From Clavelina lepadiformis (lineage: Eukaryota; Chordata; Ascidiacea; Aplousobranchia; Clavelinidae): 64,000 bases of DNA. The stretch is taken from the NCBI RefSeq assembly GCF_947623445.1, contig NC_135241.1:6698501-6762500 (forward strand), read 5' to 3'. The notes beneath the pieces are model-generated. The model did not search any database. It was not told the origin of the DNA and saw nothing but the letters and a program-made list of their open reading frames with translations. The translations under genes were made by a program, and so were the position numbers. Position 1 is the first letter of the stretch. Each line of letters begins with the position of its first letter. Below, piece after piece: positions 27,061 to 42,330 of the stretch.

Positions 27061-29063
27061 TTTAGTATCGATAGTGTATCACAGATCTACACACATCTTT
27101 TTCGCTTTTTTTTATACATCTTACTTGCTAACCTCAACCGTTTTTAAACCACCCCAACATAAAAAGTTGTTAAACTACGTAGCATAAAACTTATTGTGAT
27201 GTCACAATGAAATTTAACTATAGCAAACGTAACTCGGACGCAAAACTTGAACGAATGAAAATGCGCTCAAAAACCATAAACAAATTTTAAATTTTCTTTA
27301 CGAAACCGAGACATATTTAGTCTATTGAGAAAATGCAATCATTGCTTTACCAAGTAAATATCATTTATTAATACGATAAAACGATATTCGTGCAGAAGCA
27401 AAAAAGAAACGAAATCGATTTCCTCCTTTGCATAGAATTCCTTCCCGCAATTTAAGTTTCTCTCTTGGTGAGGATAAGTAAATACAGAACAACGTGTACT
27501 GCCTAATTATTATAATAGCAACACTGTTAAAAGAACAGTTGGTAAAAGGAGTTGGCTACAAAACTGTTAGAAATGGTGCAGTCCACTATGGTTAGCCATA
27601 TGTGTCAGATTTAGCTTCTTTCAACGCATTCGTAAATTGTGAACACGTTCAGAAATTGCGCAGGCGTTCACAATTTACGACCGCATAAGTAAGATATTTT
27701 GCCTGGCCGATTTTGTCTGATATTTCGTACGGCTTTTTTGCCACTTCGCAGTACACCAGAAGAAGCAAGCTTATGCTTGCGAAAGTTAGTGTCGAAAAAT
27801 AAAAAGTTAACCTTTACAGTGCCAAATTATACCCTGTTTTATATTTTACTATTTTAAAATCTGGTTAACGCGGTTCAGACAACATCATCATAATCACAGT
27901 AAGCAATTTGTTTATTTCAATATCATTAAATTCATGTTAGTATCTTTATAGCAATTCTTAAAAAATTTTTATGTGCTTCAAAAATAGTAGGCCTAGTCAG
28001 GCGTTTCAAATTTTTTGGAAAACACTTGTGATAGTATTATACGTGTTACAATGCTTTTTCATTGTGTGGTACCCGTTCAAACAGACCTGCATAAATACCC
28101 TGTAGTTAAGATACGAGATTTTTCCTCAAAGTGATCAAAGAGTCAGTCAGTAAATCAAAGAGTCAAAGAGTCAGTCAGTAAATATTCTAGTGAAAGGATT
28201 TCTAATAATATGTAGTGGTTAAGCAGTTACTGCAACAAATATGTGGCAAAAAGCGGAAGATCATCGCTTAATTATGACGGGCATTGCGGTTCTTATTACG
28301 TCACAATAACAAAACAAACAGTAGAGAGATGACTCAGGTATTTGGATCAAGTACGAATAGAAAGTTCCTTCTGACAGACAAGTAAAGAGTAATATGCATA
28401 ATTATAGCGTACTTAATTGTATAACAGCAACATTTTGCGTTAAATAAGCCTAAACTAGCTTGCTATTGGTGTATTAGTACTGATTGATGTAAATGCTACC
28501 GTACAGTAAAGTTAAGGTTGTCGACTCTTGCACAGTCTGGTACTGGTAACTGCAGTAAAAACAAGAATGCTTGCCAGTTTATGTACTGTCATCTGTGACA
28601 TTCCTATATTAAAAATAAACATTACTTTCCTACTAAGCAATAATCACTTAGCCTACCTATGGAAACCTATATTCTACCCAAAACGCGTTAGCTAGCCTGC
28701 CATACCTAATACAAACCACAATCACGTGGCATACTGTTTATAGATTGTGACGTCATAATAACCGACCTTTTCGTCATAATAAAACGCTAAATTTGTGATA
28801 CTGTACAATTTTGGCAATAATTGCATGACCACTAATCCGCTACATATTATAGTAAAAATCCTTTCACCAATATGCTTACTGACAATGTTTCTTTGATTTA
28901 ATAAATCAAACTTGTTTTTGGATTTTCCAATCACTTTAAACTTGGGCTAACAAGTTTACCTGATAATTGATAAAGGTAAAAGTTTATCTGATAATTGAAA
29001 TAAGATTCAAACTTTGAGCAGGTCAGATTACAATAGTACGCACCTTGATATTTTCACGACCAC
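27061..29063. other. Intergenic DNA before ficolin-like gene 2
   Basis: No gene is supported. A small direct repeat at 28134-28183 repeats AAAGAGTCAGTCAGTAAAT twice. The 28722-28934 open frame has no motif or splice context. The right end holds the polyadenylation signal of ficolin-like gene 2 (TTTATT at 29064-29069, minus strand AATAAA). Confidence 0.4.
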
Positions 29064-29130
29064 TTTATTGAAATATGCCAATATATTTAAAAACGTTCAC
29101 CATTACTTCTCATTCATTTGGTATATGCGT

Positions 29131-30523
<1,393 letters not shown>

Positions 30524-30812
30524 AGCTTCGTCTTGTTTAATGAAGTCTTTAAACTAAAATTTGATACGAATGACTTGACAAACGGCTTCTTTTTATTTTA
30601 CTTCTCGTACCGACCATGGCACTAGAAGTAAATAGTTTAGCAGAGATGTTTTCTTACCTGAAATGGAGATTATCAAAAATTTAAAATTATAACTCACTCA
30701 AGTTGAAGTTGTTTATCTACTAATATGGTATCGTGTTTGTGTGATGTTTAGCTAAAATTACTGAAAAGAATGTTAAAGTCTTTTTTCTTGCAACTCGAAG
30801 TTTGGAAAACAC

Positions 30813-30860
30813 GTGACGTAATTTAGTGCAGTTTTGAAAGCAACAACTATAAAAGGAGTT
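30813..30860. promoter_or_regulatory. Conserved upstream block of ficolin-like gene 2 (GTGACGTAAT, TATAAAAGG)
   Basis: GTGACGTAATTTA at 30813 is followed by GCAGTTTTGAAAGCAA and CTATAAAAGGAGTTGCG (TATAAAAGG at 30848-30856). The three blocks occur in the same order and spacing in the duplicated module at 31421-31470 and, more diverged, upstream of gene 1. They lie about 290-340 bp upstream of the start codon and about 150 bp beyond the proposed 5' UTR donor. Confidence 0.5.
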
Positions 30861-31068
30861 GCGATGTTATCTTGTATCTAAATTTGTCTTATACGTAATT
30901 GAGTTCTGAATTGAATTGTGCAATAGATATTGCCAACGTTTTCCTCAACATGCGAATTCTCCCAACCTAAAACGAGTTTATGGAAAGCTAAATGGTTCCA
31001 AGAAAATCAATATGTATACATGCGTAACGCTTTTGCATTTTTGTAAATCGTTGTTTCCACATTGAAAA

Positions 31069-31530
31069 TTGCTGAGTTCAAACAATCTGCACAAGGCAGA
31101 GACACAGAAGAACTGTCGCTGCGAGTTTCATCGCTTTCTCTTTTTTGATGAAGCCTTCAAACTAAAGTTTGACGGGAGTAATTTGACAAAACGTCTTCTA
31201 TTAAAACAACTGCTGAACCGATCACAGTACGAGAAGTAATCAGCTCAGCAGAATCATTTTTTTACCTAAAATGGAGATTATCAAAAAGTTAAAATCACAA
31301 ATCACTCAAGTTGAAGTTGTTTATACACTAAAATGGAATTGTGTTCTTGTGAAATTTAACTGAATTTACCGAATAGAAGTTTAAAATCGTTTTTCTTGTA
31401 ACCCGAGGTCTGAAAAACAAGTGACGTAATTCATAGCAGTTTTAAAAGCAAGAACTATAAAAAGAGTCGCGGCGTTATATTGCACTTAAATTTGGCTTAT
31501 AATTGAGTTCAAACTAACCATGCAATTGAA
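31069..31530 (-). pseudogene. Duplicated 5' module of the ficolin-like gene (truncated)
   Basis: The sequence from 31069 to about 31530 copies 30465-30920: the signal-peptide coding start (MKLAATVLLCLCLVQIV, then a TGA), the upstream leader, the donor-like CATTTTAG|GTAAAA, and the GTGACGTAAT and TATAAAAAG blocks. There are no collagen or fibrinogen exons downstream before the active gene's own leader begins, so this is a partial tandem duplication rather than a gene. It could still act as an extra promoter for ficolin-like gene 2. Confidence 0.7.
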
Positions 31531-31984
31531 GAAATGAACAAAAATTATTTTCCAACGTTTTTCTGCTAGCAAATTTGAAAAAATGATGTATAAGAGCAAT
31601 TAGCAAATTAAGCAAGTTTTTTTCTCCTTAATTGTTTTAAATTATCCTTTCAGATCCTTACAATTCACATTGCATCATGGTTTGATTATTTTGGATTGCA
31701 GATTTAAGTTGAACATGTAAGCTAATTGCATTTAAGCTTTATTGCACTCATAGGCATATTGTCTTTTGTTACAAATCTTTTTAACGGGCTTAAATTTGAT
31801 TATTATTTCATTTAGCTGATTAATCAGTAGGCTATTACAGTTTAGTGATATCAGAAAAATATCTTACCAACTCTTCCCACTTTTGACGTTTAAAATAATT
31901 AGATCAGCAAGAATTACTGGAAAATATTTCCAGCAAAGCAGCTAATAACAACGAACATTACACATTAGTTGTTTTTATGATGGT

Positions 31985-32130
31985 TCAGCTATTCTTCCAG
32001 TTGTACCGATGAATGTTTTGTTCAGGAACCCTACCGTTACCCCAAACAGAATTAAACCTCACAATTTTGTATTCATGCCACCACCAGCTATCATTCAGTC
32101 CGGTATTGTCTGTCGCGCAATTTCCTGAAT
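31985..32130 (-). pseudogene. Orphan last exon of a third ficolin-like copy
   Basis: The minus strand reads NCATDNTGLNDSWWWHEYK, RFNSVWGN and NIHRYNWKNS before an early TGA, clearly aligned to the final fibrinogen exon of the two intact genes. A key cysteine (WWWxxC) is replaced and the conserved MKFRCN end is missing. No other fibrinogen exon was found upstream between 32131 and 33500. It is best read as the remains of a third tandem copy. Confidence 0.7.
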
Positions 32131-34342
32131 TGCAAAATTATAAACACAAGCTTGTCAGAGTAATGATAATAATGAGCTAAGAATTAATTATATATTTACA
32201 AAGCGATTTATATGCGGTGCATGTATAGGCCATAAAAACATTATAAGCAATAACGAAGTTACTGTGTATGTTTTTGGGTGATTTCCAAATTTTATGTTTG
32301 CTAAATATTTTAAGATGTCCACTCGTAAAAGTGACATCATGTTTTTATCATATTTTTACCCAGAGTTAAAATTAAGTTGTCATAAACTAGAAGCGCATCG
32401 TACTTTATTACTATTGATACTATGCTTTGTGGCAAACAAAATATTTTCATACTAATATATGTTTAAAAACATATTATTATATGAATGTATGTATAGTAGA
32501 TATATACTGAATAGTATATTTAAACATGTTTTAGTCACTGCAATTTGAAGACTTCAGTTATAATTCGCCTTCGTAATTTTACAATCGGTAGCGATATTTT
32601 AGGCCTATGTAGACTGTAATGTGACTTAAATAGCATGGAATTTGTTTATAAATATTTCAATTACAGAACTTTTAAAAATAAAAATGTAAACAATCAAACA
32701 TATTAATTATATTTGCATAATTGCCGCCTGCCCCTAGTTAAAATCTGAAAGCTTTTGTCCATTTCACAAGCTGACGCTATTTCATGACAGTGTTTCTAAG
32801 GTAACTGAGCTGCACACAACAAGACCAGAAGATGCAGTGACAGGGCAGCATTTATGGTATGAGGAAAGTGAGAAATTTGGCGAACGTCACAATAGTTTAC
32901 TGCAAGCGAAGAATTGAGGAATTACGGAGTATCCTATTGTAATTTTTATAGAATAAACATGAATGGCAAAATTGAACTAAAATTGCTATTTGTACCGTAC
33001 TAAATTGTACAAAAGTCTGAAAGTTAAAAATTCAGGCCTACCGGTAACAAAAAATACATTACATTGCCCTGCAAGGCTACAAAAAGATCTAATTTGAGGT
33101 GAAATTATATTCTAATCATTTCAAAAATAAAATATTTTAAATTTTTGTATGAATTAGGCCTATGCTACATGAGTTGTAAGCATGGTCGGATACCGGTATT
33201 CTTTACTTTTGCACTCCCATATCAGGATTGAATATTAAAAAATTAATACGCCATAATTTTTTTACCATTACCACATAACTCTTTTTCATTCACGCCTTCA
33301 ATTTTGAGTGAAAAAGTACAAGAGACCCGATTCATGATATCTCAAATTTCCCACTTTGCGGGTTTGCAGGATGGTCAAAATTACAGTAGTCAGTTGCAAG
33401 ACGGCTAAAACCAAAGAGCATTGAGTAAAAACTGGTGTACTTGTACATTTTGCAGTCTGCAATGAACACTAGTCTAATTACAAAGCTTGTTTTTGTGCCC
33501 TCTTTTCTGGTTTTAGGTGCACAAAGCACAGTATTAAAAAATCTCGAGTGTTCAGTTGCCATGCTTTCCACCACGGCAAGAGCAGCTTATAATCGTATAA
33601 ATACGATATCCAATCTCTGTAAACAGTTGAGCTGAATTTCTCATATTGTTCAAAATAATTTTAAAAATAAAAGTTTTTTAGGTTTGCTTTTGTTGAAGAT
33701 AAGTGTATGCCTTGTCGACACATGCAATACATTAAAACCATTGTACATTAACACTAAGACAATCACCAAGCTAAACTGGTCTATAATTGTATGCCATAAA
33801 ACAGCACACTTTCAAAGTTTTTCTTGCTCCAGGCACATCACGCCACATAAATTTAGTACAAGGCACATCTCACTGATCTCATTTTGAGATGCATGTTAAA
33901 ATGAAATTGTTTGTGATACTATAGGCCTATGAGGTCATACATGCATGCAGCTTAGCAAGAACAACCGGTACCATTTTAGGCCCCTCTTTCTGGATTCATC
34001 AGGCATTATTACTTCAGAACTTGATATACTAGTAGACTTTGTAGTATTAAAACTGAGAAGTTGTGATAAGGCAGTCAGTAAAAATTGGAATTGCTATGTT
34101 ACGTTGGATTTACTATTAGGACTGCTGACAGATGTGACAGGTTTAGGCAAATTTGCACCAAGGTTATGTTTATACATGTATTTTCAATTATTGAAATTTC
34201 GGAATAGTTTATGAGTATTGTATTGTGAAAATATTATGAGTTGTTCATCTCATCGGTTTATAATTGTTTACTTTCGTGGTGATAAGCATTCTGTTTTCTT
34301 CGGCTAGCAATAAGTTTTTATTAACCCCAACTTTAGTTAACC
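32131..34342. other. Intergenic DNA between ficolin-like relics and CCDC87
   Basis: Open frames at 33332-33635, 33684-33887 and 33945-34214 overlap on both strands or lack family motifs, and no splice-consistent gene could be built. The CCDC87 promoter should lie just upstream of 34343. Nothing else is recognised. Confidence 0.4.
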
Positions 34343-37300
34343 ATGGCAAAAACTGGAGATCCCCTGTCGAATTTAAGTCATTATCATGAGAATAATTTAT
34401 ACAACGTGCAAAAATCAAGAGGGATGTACGATCTAGATCTAGTCTTCGATACAAAGCTCGATGAACAAAAGAAATGTTTGAGTAACCTTAGTTTTCTTTC
34501 GTTATTAAATAATCCTCAAACTGTAAGTTCATGTTTTTATTTACAATTCCCACCTTTGTGCATAAACATAGCTTATCATAAAGTATTAGTATACTATGAC
34601 ATAACATATTAATATGCGTAATTACTCATGGATTATGTTTGTAACTAAGACTACATAATATGTAATCAAATGTGATATGTACTTACCTAACTACCTATAC
34701 ACTGCTGCAGGTTATAAACAGCATTTATTTTCAAGTAACCAGAATGTTAACATTGCACCAGGTTTTTGAAATTATACTGGTATTGTTTGAAAATCTTGTA
34801 AATGTAACCGTATGATGATAATAACTATATCTATGGTACAGTTAATTAACATGAAAGTAAATCATAAAAATGGCGTATTTGAAGAGTGTTTTGCTTAGTT
34901 TATTGCATTAAATCTAGTCATTGATTTTTTCAGTTACCAATATAGCCTATTTACCTGCACAACACAGTATCAATCAGTTTTATGACATGGTATTTTAGGA
35001 CGATGATCCAGCAGATGAAAGAAAAGATTCAGACGAGATGGAAAGACCAGTAACTCCAATAAATGATACAATACGTGCAGTACCTAAAACATTTTCTATA
35101 TTATGTAAGCATGTCCGTAGAAGGATTAATCCAAGACCATACTGGACACATATATCAGTTGAAGACCAACGTAGTTTGGTAAAGTATTGATATTGATTCT
35201 ATATGATATTTAATTTTAGCTTGGGTTGTAGTATTGAATTTCTGATAACGTCTATTTCTGGATTGCATTGCATTTAAACTCTTGAAAATGTTTTGTCAGG
35301 GTGCTGTCATACTTGGTGAAGTCAATGGAATTTGGTCAGTTTTTAGGCAGCAAGTGGCTGACCCGTTTTTGACACATCGTCAAAACAAAGAGCTGCAAAG
35401 GAGAATAACAGTAATATTCTTTGATCACTTACATTGACTTTACATCCTTAAACATAAAACTTCAATAAAATTTTTACCCTAAACATAATGCAAAAGCTGC
35501 AATGTAAAACAAATAAGATACTAACAAAATAAAAAACACAGCTGGCAAAATCATGATATAAGGACATTTTATTGCCACAATTGTGGATCAGGTACATATT
35601 GTCACAGTCTGTGAACAGCTTTTCCTCTACCACTGCAATAGAATCAAAGTTCTAAATGCAAGAGGTGTTTTCAGTGAAGCAGCAAACTTATCACGAATTA
35701 GAGGGCAACTTGCATTAGATGCTGGCAAATAGTAGGTTCAGACTTTGTTATGGTTATCTTAAATTTTAAACATTTAAAAATTGATGCATGCAAGTATTTT
35801 TATAATTCAGCTTAAATCTTCTTGCTGTACGTCGTCACATCATAGCGGACTTAAAGAAAATGCCAGAAGAGGATTCTCTAAATCTCATAGGCAAAAAAGA
35901 TCCAGTTTCTCCTGTGGTTCCTAAGGTAATACAAGGCATTTTACACCAGACACTGCCAATCCATTGTTAGTTAAGTTTAACCCAGCGACCAACAGTAATG
36001 AGAATACTTTTCTTTATTGTTTAAGTCTCCAAGACATTTGTCTTTTCGAGCTTTAATTGCAACAAGCAGGCCAAAGCTAAACACTCAAAGCGACTTCAGC
36101 ATTGTTCAAGAGATTAAGGATATGAAAGGCCAAATGCCTGCACTTGATATAGGAAAGGTATAAAATACTGAAAAAAGATGAAATATGCTTACAATTGTCA
36201 AACCATTATTTAAAAACTATGTTTGTTATCATATTCCTGTTTTAGGTTTATCAATTGCTGCCAAAGCCTTCATATGTGGAAACAGAAGATGATGAACAAT
36301 TTATAGAGGATGAGTATGACCCTGTTGACCCCATTTACATTCCGAAAGAGCAACCGACATTTAGGTAAGAGCTCATTTCTTGAAAAGCTGCTATTTTAGG
36401 TGCAACAAAACAACATTCGTTTTATACATACGATATATATTTTGATGCATCCACATTTTCATTAGGGAAATGAAGAAATGGCCCTCAGAGCCTCTTCTTC
36501 CCACAGGAGGGATATTTGATTCTTTTAAAGACAGAGATGTAATTTTTTTACTTTATTTACTAGATAGACTCATTTTGAATTTCACTATGTTACTTCTGAA
36601 GATTTAAATATAATCATTATTTTCAGGATGCCGAGACTCCTTTTGCTCAGTCCCGCTTACAATCAACTCCCAAAGCTGTTCCTTCAGCAATGTATGAAGT
36701 TCATTCAGCAAGAGAGGTCAGCAGTGCTCCACAGTCAGCACTTCTAGGAGGTAGTATTACACTTAATTAAAATATTGTCGAAGATAAACTCTGATTTGAT
36801 GCTGCTGCCTGCTGCTCATTGTTTTCGTTGCCCAAGTTGCAGGTTTAACATTTAATGTTCACCTTAACCTTGCTAGGGCTTCATGGTGACATGTCTAGCG
36901 AATAAAGGCAATTTGAATTTTCATTGGTTAATAAATTTACTTCACAGGTTACAGAAAGACAACAAAACCAGAAAAAAATATAGTAAGCTTGGACCCGAAA
37001 GAAGACTTGGCCAATCTTATCAAAATGCAGTTAAAGGGTGATGAAGATAAGGATTATGTGGAAGAGAAAGACATCCCTCCATTAATACAAGCCATTTCAA
37101 GGTTATTTAACTGACTTAGGTAGTTTAACAATATTAATTTGAACTTAAATCTAAGTATGCTGGCGTGGCTTAAGCACTGGGGCGTTGCGCGGCATATATT
37201 TTTTTTTTGAAAACTTAGGCGAGAAGCGCAGGAAGAAAAAATGAAGGAATTGAAAAAGTACGAAAGTGAATTGGATGAGAGAAAGCGACTGCATGATGAA

Positions 37301-40300
37301 GAAGAAAATAAACCACTTCCAGACCCAAAGTTTCCCCAGCCTCCTGTTGTGCAAGTTAAAGTTGTAAGTTTCTCAATAACCGAAGAAAAAGTGCGCATTT
37401 TTTACATGTTTTGAAGACAACAGCAACCAGCAACATTCAGTAATTAATCTCACGTCTTCATATTTATTTTAGCCAGGACACGCCAATCCTCTGGGGCAGA
37501 AAAGTCTTACTATTCGAACATCAGATATCCACATACCTGACAAAGTAGATTTACCTGCTGTCTCACTTGAAATGCATGGGCCCTTGTACAACGACCTTAT
37601 TGGTATGTTCTTTATTTCATTTTTTTCCCACTGTTTAGTAGAGTTATAGATGTAAATGATTAAGGATGTATTAACATGAACACAAATTCAAACATTTTGC
37701 ACGAATATTGGCCATTTTTTTTATTTATCTCGGTAATTTAAACCTTATAGTCAGATTTTGGTCGAATCATTTTCTTTGCATAAGATAAGAGCAAAACATT
37801 TAGGTTTTTTAGTTTTATCATTGACTGTAATGGAAGTGGAATGGTAGTGAGAATTTTTAGTAATTTTGCATCAGCGAAAACAAGTTGTTTTCTGTCATTT
37901 ACCAACAAGTTGATGAGTTAAATCATGATTTATTTGCATGTCCGGTACCTTAATTTATGGAAATGATTGAAGTTTGCATATTTGATTCAGATTCACACAA
38001 ATATCAAAATCTCTTGACTTTTATTGTCATAAATTCGAGTCTTTTTGATTTGGCACAAGCCTACAAATGATTAAACGTATCACTAGTTATTCAAAGATAT
38101 TCTGTAAATTAGGTTTTGTTTTTATGCTTTTAAATTTGACAAAGCCTAAAGCAATCCAAACCCAAGTTAAAACCTCACTACCTTTACCAATCCCCAGGTG
38201 AAATTTCACCAGCCACAGTGAAGGAACTCGATGCTAATTTATTCCAAGGAGAAGAGCTCAAGGAGGTTTATGATGAAATCATGAAAACTGTTAGAGATGA
38301 TCATTTGCATTTTGACAATGATGCGACGGTAAAACTTCAATACGCTGTCATGTTTAAATGTCCTATCACGTATCTCGCCTGAACAACATTTTTGTTTTAA
38401 AAGAATAAATTCATCTTTGAGGTTTTAGATTAAATTTTTGATATTTGTACTTTTCAGGTTGTGAAACCAGCTGAAAATATTGATCTGAACAGGATATTTT
38501 CATCAAGCACACTGACACGCCCACAATCTCAGCAGATTATAAATCCAGATTTAAGAAAGTTAGGACAGCAACCACCATGGGCTGGAGAGGTTAGTTTCTT
38601 ATTTTGGTGATTTTTCATTGATCAAAGTAGTAATGCTTGCCATAAACATTGGATAGATTTCTGGAAATGTGTTACCAGTACCGAAACAAACTCTAAACCA
38701 AAACACAAACTTAACTCCTAATTAATGACATTTTATATAATACAGTACCTCTTGTTATTATAACACCATTGCATTATATGTATTATTGTCGTTTTATCAC
38801 TGATTTATGAAATGGCTCCGTGAAATATTTGTCATACTGAAACTAAAACAACATCTTCAGCCTCAAGATACATGGGAAAAGGGCATTTGTCCTGTAGTTT
38901 CAGCTGCTACGTCTGGGTCAAGAAGCAATCAGTTGGGTCCTCGTACATTGCATGCTCAAGCTGCTGAAAAGACGTCAAGGGTATATGCTTCGTGGCTTGC
39001 ATGGTGGAAGGCAACACTCAACACTGATGATTACTTCAAATATTTGTCAACAAAGGTAGAACTGCAAGTTTTAAGTAGCCAAGTAAAGCTGTATTTGAAT
39101 TTCAAAAACAGCTCAAAGAAATAGTTGATCTACTGTTACCATAGCATTGCTATTCAAACACCTTTCATGATTTTTGAATGAGACAAACGTTCTTTTTTAG
39201 GAAACTGATTTTCTTAGTGTTTTGTATCACTTCTACAACAGTGAAGCAAGTGAATCAGATACAGATTCAACATCTAAGAGTGCTCGCCTGGAATCAGAAA
39301 GGTATATGCATTCTTACTGTCTGTATCTGTCTGCAACTTATTTCATGCTATCTGTTTAACATCTAACATTTATCCGTTTTGTTTGCTTAGCTAGATGATC
39401 ATTTTAGGCTGCATGTCAATTTTACTCTTTATTTTTTGAAACTTTTAATAGGAAACAAGAGGCAAAACTTGCAGAAATTAAGGCAAAAAAAGAGCACTAT
39501 GTGCGTGGTCTTTGGAATGTAAACACCGTTATGGTTGGTGGACTGGGAAGATACCCAGATCTAGAAGGTTTGTCATCGCCATATGTTGATGAAACTTGTG
39601 TGTTACCTCGTGATATAAACAGCAGAAGATACGTTTTAGAATATGATCAACCAAATGCTGCAAATATACCTTCACTTGATGAGGAAATCGATCTTGAAAT
39701 GCCTGAAACTAGTCGCCCACTGTCACCAGAAAGTATTCAGCTTCCCCAAGTAAACTTGGCAGAAAGGTAGTGACAAAGAGGATTATTTATACTATATATG
39801 TGTAATTATATAAAAAAAAAGTAGCAGTAGCTGTATTGCTAACATATAGGACGACATTTTAAATAAACCATGAAACCTTACAATAACCTTTGCTACACTG
39901 CTCTTAAATAACCTGACACACTGAAACTGTCATGGACATGAAATGTGTTATAGTGCTGATAGTGAATCAAGTTTCCAGGAAGAAACCTCGCCTCGCAGGA
40001 AGTCAGCTTCTCCTCGCAGATTTAGAACTTTGCAGATTCCACAAACACTCAGTAGTTCATCAGAGGAAGAGAGTGAAGATGAAGAAGACACATCAAGTGA
40101 GGTTAGCAAAGAAAGCACGGATGATCAATTTTCCACAACAACCACATCAGAAAGCAAAGATCTCGCACCACTTCCGAGAGGGGTCATCCCCGATGTTAGA
40201 AAGCAGAGAGACAACTTCGCCAAGCCTTTGCTTCAAGACAGTGGTCTCAGTAGTACAGAAATGGACACAGACAGTACATTTACGAGTACTAATATGCTAA

Positions 40301-42330
40301 TGACGCAGCAGGAAGACAGCACAGAGTCAGAACAACAAAACTCGACACCCGGTAATCAAATGAGACCGAGCCTTATTAAAAAGTTTGAGCAGAAAATTTA
40401 GACTTTTGCATGAAAGAATGAAGAACTATTAACAAAGAGATAGTTTTATTATATTTTGCAGGTGAAATTTTAAGCGATTTTAACTTAGGAGGCAATGTTC
40501 AGTCTGCTAAAATCGGAACATTGTGCAAGGTTTCAATCAAAATTGGTCAGTATAGTTAGTTTTGTTTTTTAAATTTTACAGGTACGACATTGTGCTTTAG
40601 GAAACAATTTGTTTTTTCAACAGAAAACATAACTTCAAATGTTACCAGATGTGAACACTGGAGGCCGTCAAAGGGTGATGTTAACAAACCTTCCATCAAC
40701 TTATTGAAAGGCTATTACAAGCTGTAAATTACAAGGAATACCATCAGCATAAATCATTTATATCAGCTTTATGTAACCTTGTGTTTGATTGAAATCTCTA
40801 AATCCTGCTTGCCAAAAAATTTTTTCAATAGCTTGGTAGCTTTACTGAAGCTTTAAGATATAGGATAATACATCTAGCGTGTATCACAACTTTTGAAACA
40901 ATTGAAATGTTGTTAGTGGTGACCAAAGGAATTATCACTGAGTTTAAGTTGTTCATTAAACTTTCCTCAATCCGAGGATAAAGATTATGATTCCACCACC
41001 ATAAAATATATATATGTAATAAACTAGTAGTACATGGTATAACAGAATTTGCATAAAATTTTCAAAAACAATTATTTTCTAATAGATCATCCAGTAGAGC
41101 AGTTTCATTTTCTGCCAAATCACCCCATGAAAAAGCAACCACAATCTCCACAGAAGCAAAAACTCCCGCCCCACTTAGTGTTCAGGCTCGTCTGGAATCA
41201 GTATGGAAACGGCTGAAAATGTCTTCTTCACAGAAACTTGACGCTGCTCTTAAATATAGCTCCGACGAGTATATGCCCTTGTTGGAAGAGGTAGACAATG
41301 TAAATACCATTTAAAGAGCATTTCAGAGTTTTGGTTTAAAATTGATCCAATTGTATTCAGAGTGTTACAGCTTGGGAAAAAGTAGCAGAACTGATACTGA
41401 AAAGAGAAAAACTTTTGCATGAATTGGAAATGTTTGAACGTGATGCTTCTGATCCCCACAGATTCTTTTTTAAAGGTGATATTGATTGTTTCCAATATCT
41501 TGGATACTACACCAGTACCCAAACCAATAGGATTTAATCAGGATACCGTACTTTATAAGGGGATGTGTTTTTATATCATTAACATAATAATATTACCACT
41601 AGAATAAATTCAAAATGGGCTGAATAATTGCCTTCAAATAAGTTGGAAATAAACAGGAATACCTTCTTCTAACAATGTTTTTGATTAACTTAATGTGCTT
41701 ATTGACCATATTTTGGTCAATGTTGGTCCAATTTAGTATTCATGCTCTTATTCTGGTGACGATACTTTTCCATTGTTGAAATTAGTGTCGATGCCACTTA
41801 CTAAGAGTTGACCTTTTCCGGCTTAAGCACTAACTTATCTGTGTAGGTCCGAAAGGCTCATCTGTGTCTCGCTTACAAGAGGCTAAGACCAGAGCTTGTT
41901 TATACCATAAGTTGGAGGCACTTGAAAAACAAATTTCTCCACTTCTGCAGTCTATATATTCCTTGTACAATGATATTATCGCATTCGAAGGAAGGCCCTA
42001 CCATGAAAAAATGAGCTTGGACAAGTATGTAGTAATCACAAAGTAGTGTTTCTTATTATTATTTGTTGATTTAGTCACAGTGATAACTGATTCCTTACAT
42101 GCAAGATTAATTTCACGATCTCTCTTTCACAAGCATATTGCTTCAGGGTGGAGATGCTCTACTGGCTACAGCAAGAACGTCGTTGTAGAAGGTTATATGA
42201 GCAAGGCCAGCCTGAACAACTAATGCAGTTTATGAGAGACAATCACATTACCGTGACCAAGACAACTGCTAATACGTATACGTCCAACCAAATTCGAATA
42301 CCTGTTAAAGCTGTCACAATGAAGCAATAA
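34343..42330 (+). CDS. CCDC87: CCDC87 orthologue (coiled-coil domain-containing protein 87)
   Basis: Exons: 34343-34522, 34999-35178, 35300-35410, 35592-35731, 35811-35925, 36026-36157, 36246-36364, 36466-36538, 36627-36750, 36948-37101, 37219-37363, 37473-37602, 38198-38328, 38458-38589, 38861-39055, 39201-39301, 39452-39766, 39954-40351, 41103-41290, 41361-41475, 41847-42024, 42147-42330. They sum to 3,540 nt, about 1,179 residues (human protein 849). Matches to the human protein, in order, are EQLFLYHCNRIKVLNARGVF, DDHLHFDNDAT, NTDDYFKYLSTKETDFLSVL, DPHRFFFKG, GRPYHEKMSLDKVEMLYWLQ and QERRCRR. An added Ser/Glu-rich insert (exon 39954-40351) accounts for part of the extra length. Vertebrate CCDC87 is testis/sperm-associated, and a role in cilia or sperm is likely but not shown here. 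The junction 40351/41103 uses a second AG and is the least certain; alternatives end at the TAG at 40399-40401. Confidence 0.9.

Noticed and set aside
28134-28183. AAAGAGTCAGTCAGTAAAT repeats as a CRISPR or minisatellite array
   Set aside because: There are only two units, directly adjacent and without spacers; it is a minor tandem duplication.
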